DNA of 64,000 nt from assembly GCA_947034895.1 (NCBI GenBank), contig OX344762.1, positions 48,587,087 through 48,651,086 on the forward strand, in the 5' to 3' direction. A program made the position numbers and the translations under genes. Positions within the stretch are counted from its first letter, which is position 1. Every line of letters starts with the position of its first letter. Source of the stretch: Rhytidiadelphus loreus (taxonomy: Eukaryota; Streptophyta; Bryopsida; Hypnales; Hylocomiaceae). The notes below the pieces were generated by a model that had not been told where the DNA came from, searched no databases, and saw nothing but the letters and a program-made list of their open reading frames with translations. Positions 58,001 to 64,000 of this stretch are shown in pieces.

Positions 58001-58947
58001 CATACAAGAAAATTACTTTGCGCTTGTAAATTTGGACAATCCCTCCTGGAGGATTTCAAACACGGTGATCATTCAGTACGTTCTCTCCGATCCTAAGACA
58101 AACCAAGTTACCGTTATCTTTCAATCTGGCACATTAAATTTTCGGTTCAATGACTTGCAAGCTTCGAGATGCTTCTTTCAGTATTTCTTTGAAAAACTGC
58201 GCAGATCGAATCCGAAATGTCGCCCACAGAGTATGATGCACTTACCCATGAGGATTCCCGAGAGTCGAAGTGCGAGCGGAACAGGAGGATTAAGAATCTG
58301 CTTGCTGTAAAAGAGGCATTCATGTAAGATGAAATAAGCGGAGACGTATTTACGTGAGCAAATTTTATTTTCAACTATAGACTTGGTTTCGCCGATACGA
58401 CGAGTGAGAGACATATGCACAATCCTTGCCAAATTTTCAAGAGTACCTTTAATGAGGAACGTTCTTTGAAAAATGCAGATACTCGTACAGAAGTAACAGA
58501 ACTGTGAAGACAATTTAATTACCATATCTGCACGATGTTGATCTTTGCGGCCTTCGTCCTGTTAATGTTCGCACGAATTGTTGCTGCAATCCTGCCATTG
58601 GTGGATTTCCAAGAACACATGTATCAATGATATTATTTGCACTTCCGTAAAATGATAGCATTGCATATACACACAATAATTTATACCTACGAAAGAAGGG
58701 ACATTAAGCCTTCGGTGAGTAAGTAACGCTTCCATTCAAATAGTTTACTGTCATTCGAGGCAAATGGCCATCAACGGTGCACATTATTGGAACACAGTTC
58801 AGCGAATTGAAAAGAAAATCGGGAGTATTTCTATCTTTGTGTTGTGTAAAAAGAAAATGTCGATCTTGCAATTGAGCTGCGAAGCAGCACTCACCAAATT
58901 TGCCCCATCGGGTGCTTCTTGCTGAGGAGTTGGTGTGAATAAAACAT
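52064..58947 (-). CDS. REC8: Meiotic cohesin alpha-kleisin REC8 (SYN1/DIF1 homologue)
   Basis: Start ATG 58945-58947 gives MFYSHQLLSKKHPMGQIW, the REC8 signature; the stop is TGA 52064-52066. I find 21 exons in unbroken phase (690 aa): 58895-58947, 58523-58591, 58246-58304, 58001-58045, 57881-57906, 57261-57334, 56834-56939, 56498-56576, 56288-56323, 56168-56237, 55899-56035, 55556-55647, 55259-55444, 54780-54963, 54330-54481, 53998-54133, 53739-53853, 53213-53385, 52885-52963, 52371-52489, 52064-52146. The N-terminal kleisin domain includes ILNPPVPLALRLSGILMGG, which contacts SMC3. The middle is acidic and Pro-rich with RVLMYDDETEISKKTF and LQDTSDIV. The C-terminal winged helix includes GLDKTRAARMFYQV and KQEDPYGDIILKRG, which contacts SMC1. 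REC8 holds sister chromatids together in meiosis until separase cleaves it. Exon 9's donor (GTTGAA) is the weakest call. Confidence 0.92.
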
Positions 58948-60089
58948 CTCTGACCACCAGAAAACGAGCGCCAAGGTGAAAATTACTTCGCAATGAATCC
59001 TGTCAAGCCCAACGAACTCAAGCAACGTCATGAGTCTCAGCTACTAATTTCTTGAATTTAACTCAATAGTTTGTTTCTTAGTTTCCTTTACACCTAGAAT
59101 ATATTGGTGCAAGAAGCAGAGAAGCACGAGTATTCTTACTTCAGTGTTAAAATTAGTGCAGCGCACTCAACGTTGCGCAATTTCTAACCATTCGCCCGCA
59201 CAAAGCATCAAATAGGAAGCCGCAGTAATAGATTCAATACTGCTCCAAGAGAATTCTGACCACTTAATTAATGCAAAAGAACAGCAAACAAGAGATCGAG
59301 CTCACTAAAATTGAACGACAGCTTAGAACACAATCCAGCCGTGCGCAGAATTGGCCGGACTGCCTAGCACATGCTGTAGAGTTCACGATCAAGGCATCTG
59401 AATGGAATATTCTAATGAAAACACACTGCACAGTCTAATGAAAAAACTTACAGAGGATGTAGAAAATTAAAATTATGATCCACAGGCCGATTCAAGAACT
59501 GAAAAAATCACTTGCGCAAATGCATTTGATCATATCCACGGAAACAAAAATTCAAAGGCGAAGCCATCGACACAGACAGCAAATTCAGAAGCCAACAAAG
59601 TGCTTACGAAATCAATGAGCCAAATGAATCCGCTTCCGCACCGGAATGAATCGCGTAGAGAGACTAATGTAGCGCAAGCATGAGCAAAGAGTTTGCTAAG
59701 AACTAGCACGGAATGGCTAGAACGGCAGAGAAGACCTCGTTCAAATGGCGCACTCAAATCTACGTCACGGAGAAGCTCATGTTTCAATCTAGAATGAGCA
59801 TTTGTTGATTTAAGAGGATCATGGTTATTCGTAGATTTCCTCCGGACAGTCGCTGTCAGCCTGAACGCGCCCGAAAAAAAGGGGCAGTACCAGTAGGTGA
59901 TTACAAAAAAAATTCATGAATTACAAGTGGGAAATTTTTTTTACAGAGGAAATCAAAGGCATTTCAAGGAATATTCAAAGAGGTGAATTCAATTTTCTAA
60001 AAAGTATTAATTATTTGTTGTAGATGTAATGAATGTATTGTTCAGCTATAGGCCTATCCTAATATAGTCCCTAAGGTAATTCAATTGTA

Positions 60090-60272
60090 AGTAGAACCTC
60101 TCTTAGTGCATGGTCCTGGAACTATGCACTAAGAGTAGTTTTATGCATTTTGAGAGGTCACAGATCATGTGTCTTTCCATTTTGAATGAGGCGCAGTCCC
60201 GCCTACTGTCTCTAAACTCTCTTACTGCATATTATGCACTAAAGGAGTATGCAATAAGAGAAGTTCTACCTG
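60090..60272. mobile_element. 183-bp pogo/Tigger-like MITE
   Basis: The left end AGTAGAACCTCTCTTAGTGC and the right end GCAATAAGAGAAGTTCTACC are inverted. TA flanks both sides (60088-60089 and 60273-60274). The '(C)AGTAGAACCTCT' end resembles pogo/Tigger-type Tc1-mariner elements. Internal 'tgcactaa' motifs repeat near each end. Confidence 0.6.
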
Positions 60273-61188
60273 TAGTATTAGACAAACTACACAAGTCAAT
60301 TCAAATGAGAATTTGAATAGTGCAATTTGGATCAATGTTGGATGCATGTAGGCTAATTAGTATGAACATTTGGATGATTTTTAAATAAAATTTGGATGAA
60401 CATGAAGAGGATGAGAGTAAAAAAAGAGAATGAAACTGTGAAAGTGGATGAAGTTGGATGAATGTTGAATGACAATTATACTATTTGAAATAGTATGAAA
60501 ATAGTATAGACCACATTATATTGGTTTCATCTATTTTGAAAGTACTATAAACTACCATATTATTGCATCTTGCAAGCTTACATAATTTTGATATTAATGA
60601 GAGTTAATATTATTACTATAGGATGTATGAATTGAATAAACTTGTGTAATTGTTTGGTAATGCATTTTTCTACTAGAAATCAAATTAGTTTATTTTAGTT
60701 GAGTGATTTTATAAAAAAAAAATTCTAATTAAAGTCATTAAAAAATTTGAATTTTTTTTTGTTCCTACAAAAGAAATTGCACTATAAAACAATTGTTGCT
60801 TCTAATACTAATTAAATTAACTTGAATTGTATAAAAAAAGCTTCAAAAACTATATGATTAGATTACATGTATTTTAATAAAATACAAGAAAAATCTTTAA
60901 AAAAAATTATAATTACAATATCTTAGACAAGTTTTGGAAATATCAGGGTAAAATTTCAAAGTTCTCATTTTTTGGTTTTGTAAAAGTTGGACAAAATACA
61001 TTGTACCTATTTGGATCAAATTTAATTCTTTATTAGTTCCATATATTTCTTTTGAAAGACGAATGGATTCAAAGTTTCAAATATGCCCATTCAATATCAT
61101 GAGTTGTTCAGATTTTCTTTAATTTTGATGTTGATTAATTAATATTTGCTCAATATCTATACCAAAAGTGACACTTTTAATAAAGAAA

Positions 61189-61195
<7 letters not shown>

Positions 61196-61228
<33 letters not shown>

Positions 61229-61275
61229 CCATACTTAATCTTCAAAGTAATCTTCAAAGTAATCTTCAAAGTAAT
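61196..61275. repeat. (AT)n microsatellite and adjacent 14-bp tandem repeat
   Basis: An AT dinucleotide run at 61196-61226 is followed at 61238-61275 by about three copies of AATCTTCAAAGT with linker. Confidence 0.9.
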
Positions 61276-62064
61276 TTTTTCCTATTATTGAATTGCAAAC
61301 AATTTGGTTGGATCTTGTTGGTAGTCAAAAGAGGACTCTAGATTTTGATTTCAAATGTTTTCTTTGGACACTATGAATTAGACTATGAATTTTTAAAGCA
61401 TTGAAAATAGATTCTACCAAAATCAATCCAAGGCTCTCATGAATAGAAGATGTACACATTGGGCATGAATCTATAGCCATTAGTTTAAAAAATAGAACAC
61501 AATTAGGTACAATTTCCTTTGCTCAAATATGTCACATAGAAGTCATCCAAGGACCACCTCTTCATGCTCATTCCTCTTACAAGACCCAATTAACAGCTTC
61601 AACTTTTTTTAAATTCTAAAAAAGTAAATGTCAAATTTTTTGGGATTTCTTTTTCTCAAAAAGAAAAAGGTAGGGAAAAAACTAAGGATCTTGCATTCTA
61701 AAGTCACATTGAACCAAATGAGGTAAAACAGTGAAAATTTGATTCTTAAACCAAGAAAGATGTTGGCTTCCTTGATGTCTCAAGTTTATTGCTTTGACCT
61801 GTGCAACCTAAAGTGGCCGTAAGGCTGACTCCCTGATGTGGCGCTCCCATGCACCTCAGTTCTCTGGCGTTGATTAGGGGCAGCCGGTCTTAAAAAATGT
61901 TCTTCTGTGTCAACTGTTCTATACAGTAGAAATAAATTCAAATTTCTACATCTGCTTGACATTCCTAAAAACTGATTTGCAGGGTATCCTCACTGCCTAC
62001 CCTCCACAGTATATGGAACAATGGGTTTCCATTGAGGTCTTTGATTTGTACAAGGTTTGCCAAC

Positions 62065-64000
62065 TCATAAACTGTTCACTAACTTCACTTGAGACGGAGG
62101 GTCTACGTGTACAAAGAAGCTTGTTCCTACAATGAAGTAGCATAGCACCAGCATGACACCTTTGAAGTAATTTGCAGTTCCTTCCTGTCAAACGCCATGG
62201 CAGTGAGTTACTCTTTTAGAATGGCTCAAGAATCTCGAGCACAATCAGAACTTGGTTCCAGGATTTAAGGCCATCATATGAACGAGCTTTAAAATTGAAA
62301 AGCAAGGTACATTCGCTGTACAATGTGCAAGGTCAGAAAAAAATTGGTGACATGATAGGAAGAGTGTGAATCGTACCAGCAGTATGAATGCCACCACAAG
62401 TACAGAGATAAAGAGTACCGCTGTCTCAAATAACTCGAAGTTCAGATCCATGGACACTCCCATGGGCCATCCAAGTAAAACACAGAAAGGAATCTGCAGA
62501 GAGTCAAATATGTTCCAAAGTATCATGAATGAAAACGAGACCAAAAACTTAGATCAGACAAATCTAAACGAGATTCTCTTCGAACACTTTGATAAATGTT
62601 AAGAACTCTCTTATCAGGGTTTGGACGTTGCATGTTTACACTCAGGAGGGAAAAAGATGTTCTCACCACAAGCATAGATATTTGGATGGAGGAGCCGATT
62701 GCTACAGCCAGGGACAGGTCCTGGCATTTCACGCGGTTTAAATGAAGACCATCAGTTCTGGTTTCCGCAAGAAAGATTTCAATGTATCAAGAGTAAGTTA
62801 AACTTGGCAGACGGCATGGACCTGCAAACTTGGGATACAACTTCTCTCTGTGGTGCACCACAAATTAGCCTATTTGATACTAGAACTGTTAGGGCTCTGA
62901 TCCAGGCTCCTATACCGTCCCCTGTTACCAGCATCTACCCCTGTATTCATATACTTAAATTGGATTCAGTAGCAAGTGATGTAAGTATGACTTTGCTAAA
63001 TATCTAAGTATGGCCAATTGATAAGTGAACTGAACGATGGAAAACGCACCAGCTTATCTTTGATTGCGAATATAACAGCACTTGTGTGCTCAGCCGCATT
63101 TCCCACAATGGGCAGGATGATGACGCTAATAAATTCAACAGGTATGTGCCACGCCTCCGAAGCATCCTGGGAGCAGAAAGTAGTCAGGATTGTAGATCAT
63201 TAACATTCTCTCTAGGTTCCATCTGAATTAGAGTTTTGCTAACAGAGTCATAGCTTCAGAAAATATAGCTGTCGTTAGGTCGTTTCATCAACATACCTCT
63301 ATAGCATTAACGATGTATTCAGAGAGGATAGATATGAAGACAGTCAGAACAGCCAGCCAGAAAAGAGCACTCCATGTATCGACTTCAGACTCTGACTCTG
63401 TAATTTCGGCAGTCTCGATGTCCTGCAATCACGTTTCAGCTTTGATTTTAGTACAAGTAATTAACTATACTAGCAAGCCCAAAATACAAAATGGTTGGGA
63501 CGTCAAGCAAAGGATCTTACATGTCGATAGCAAAACCATAATTAGGGTTTCAACGTTCAATAAGTATTCCAGCTTCCTTTTAGAAATTGAAAAGGAATTT
63601 GTTCTCACCTCTTCTCGAAGGGGAGGAGGATTTCTGATCTGGAAAAATATGTAACCAGCATACGCCACAAGCATGACGCAGCTGGTGATTCTTGACAGCG
63701 TGAGTTCAGACTTCCCCGAATGAAGCTCCGTCCGTGTTGCGTGAAGGGCGGCAGGGAAGAGAGCGCACATGACAGCCATCAACAGCAAGCTCGAGTTCAA
63801 ATGAGCTGCCGCCTAGATACACTCCATTCCAAGACATTGTCAGAACTGACCAGAGTGTCACTCCATTGATCAAGAAAAAAAATCTAAGTTCCTGGAGCTG
63901 CCATAGCACGGGACTCAACGTAGAAAACCACGCAAGAAAACTGCTCGCCTTATCAAACTTTTGCTCTTTCTTTGAAGTTGCAAACCCTCCGAATAGGAAG
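62065..64000 (-). CDS. Vacuolar cation/proton exchanger, CAX family (3' part; 5' end beyond window)
   Basis: Seven exons in consistent phase: 63949-64000 (continuing outside), 63609-63812, 63297-63422, 63050-63166, 62667-62720, 62377-62493 and 62065-62184, ending at TGA 62065-62067. The protein reads [18 protein letters not shown], then [15 protein letters not shown], an acidic loop ([15 protein letters not shown]), the CAX signature [44 protein letters not shown] and a last membrane helix ending [14 protein letters not shown]. Family members exchange Ca2+ or other divalent cations for H+ across the tonoplast. The second exchanger repeat (GNAAEH) is intact; the first lies outside the window. 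The intron at 63813-63948 starts with GC rather than GT (GATAAG|GCGAGC), and only that junction restores the [11 protein letters not shown] sequence. Confidence 0.9.

Larger units (their letters stand above)
58948..62064. other. REC8 upstream region and AT-rich spacer to the CAX gene
   Basis: 58948-59850 probably includes the REC8 5' UTR and promoter; the 85-aa minus ORF at 59530-59787 has no supporting feature. 59.9-61.75 kb is AT-rich with a pogo-like MITE (60090-60272), an (AT)n tract (61196-61226) and a 14-bp repeat. 61.8-62.06 kb likely covers the 3' UTR of the CAX gene. Confidence 0.5.

Noticed and set aside
59530..59787. 85-aa ORF as an upstream exon of REC8 or a separate gene
   Set aside because: REC8 already has a canonical MFYSHQLL start at 58947. 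The ORF has no motif and lies in the promoter or 5' UTR area.

Overview
The window is nuclear DNA of a land plant, most likely a bryophyte and probably a moss. It is AT-rich, intron-dense and full of DNA transposons. Genes recognised from the sequence are a SUVR-type SET histone methyltransferase, a TIR-NB-ARC-LRR immune receptor whose N-terminal wording resembles moss TNLs, the meiotic cohesin kleisin REC8, and a CAX-type cation/proton exchanger. No organellar or bacterial features are seen. The moss call rests on remembered protein style and was not checked by a search.

Region by region: 1-465 is the 3' end of an unrecognised gene. 1484-7290 (minus) holds a SUVR-like SET gene and, upstream in matching splice phase, a coiled-coil/zinc-finger reading frame broken by three isolated in-frame stops. 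12100-12852 (minus) is an FCP1/HAD-like phosphatase exon. 13391-24332 is a giant inverted repeat: arms of 2.70 and 3.18 kb, each carrying a CACTA-type transposon plus exactly 804 bp of flank, around a 5.1-kb spacer with a decayed hAT-type transposase gene and smaller elements. 24.3-29.9 kb is transposon debris with a 62-bp minisatellite and a degenerate mobile-type gene. 29925-34460 (minus) is the five-exon TNL, with a MITE in intron 1. 34.5-46 kb is mostly noncoding, with foldbacks, TIR elements, a diverged duplication and a kelch-like pseudogene. 45835-47934 is a foldback element interrupted by a PIF/Harbinger-like element. 49271-51103 (plus) encodes a small, probably plastid-targeted protein. 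52064-58947 (minus) is REC8, modelled here as 21 exons in consistent phase. 62065-64000 (minus) is the 3' part of a CAX gene that runs off the right edge.

The genes do not form one pathway. The most unusual part is the inverted repeat. Its inner breakpoint lies exactly at a CACTA terminus, and the 3-bp target duplication is present around one copy only, which suggests an aberrant (alternative-end) transposition product. As a transcribed palindrome it could also be a source of long double-stranded RNA. Exon models were built by hand from splice signals, reading phase and protein-family resemblance; no search or alignment program was run.
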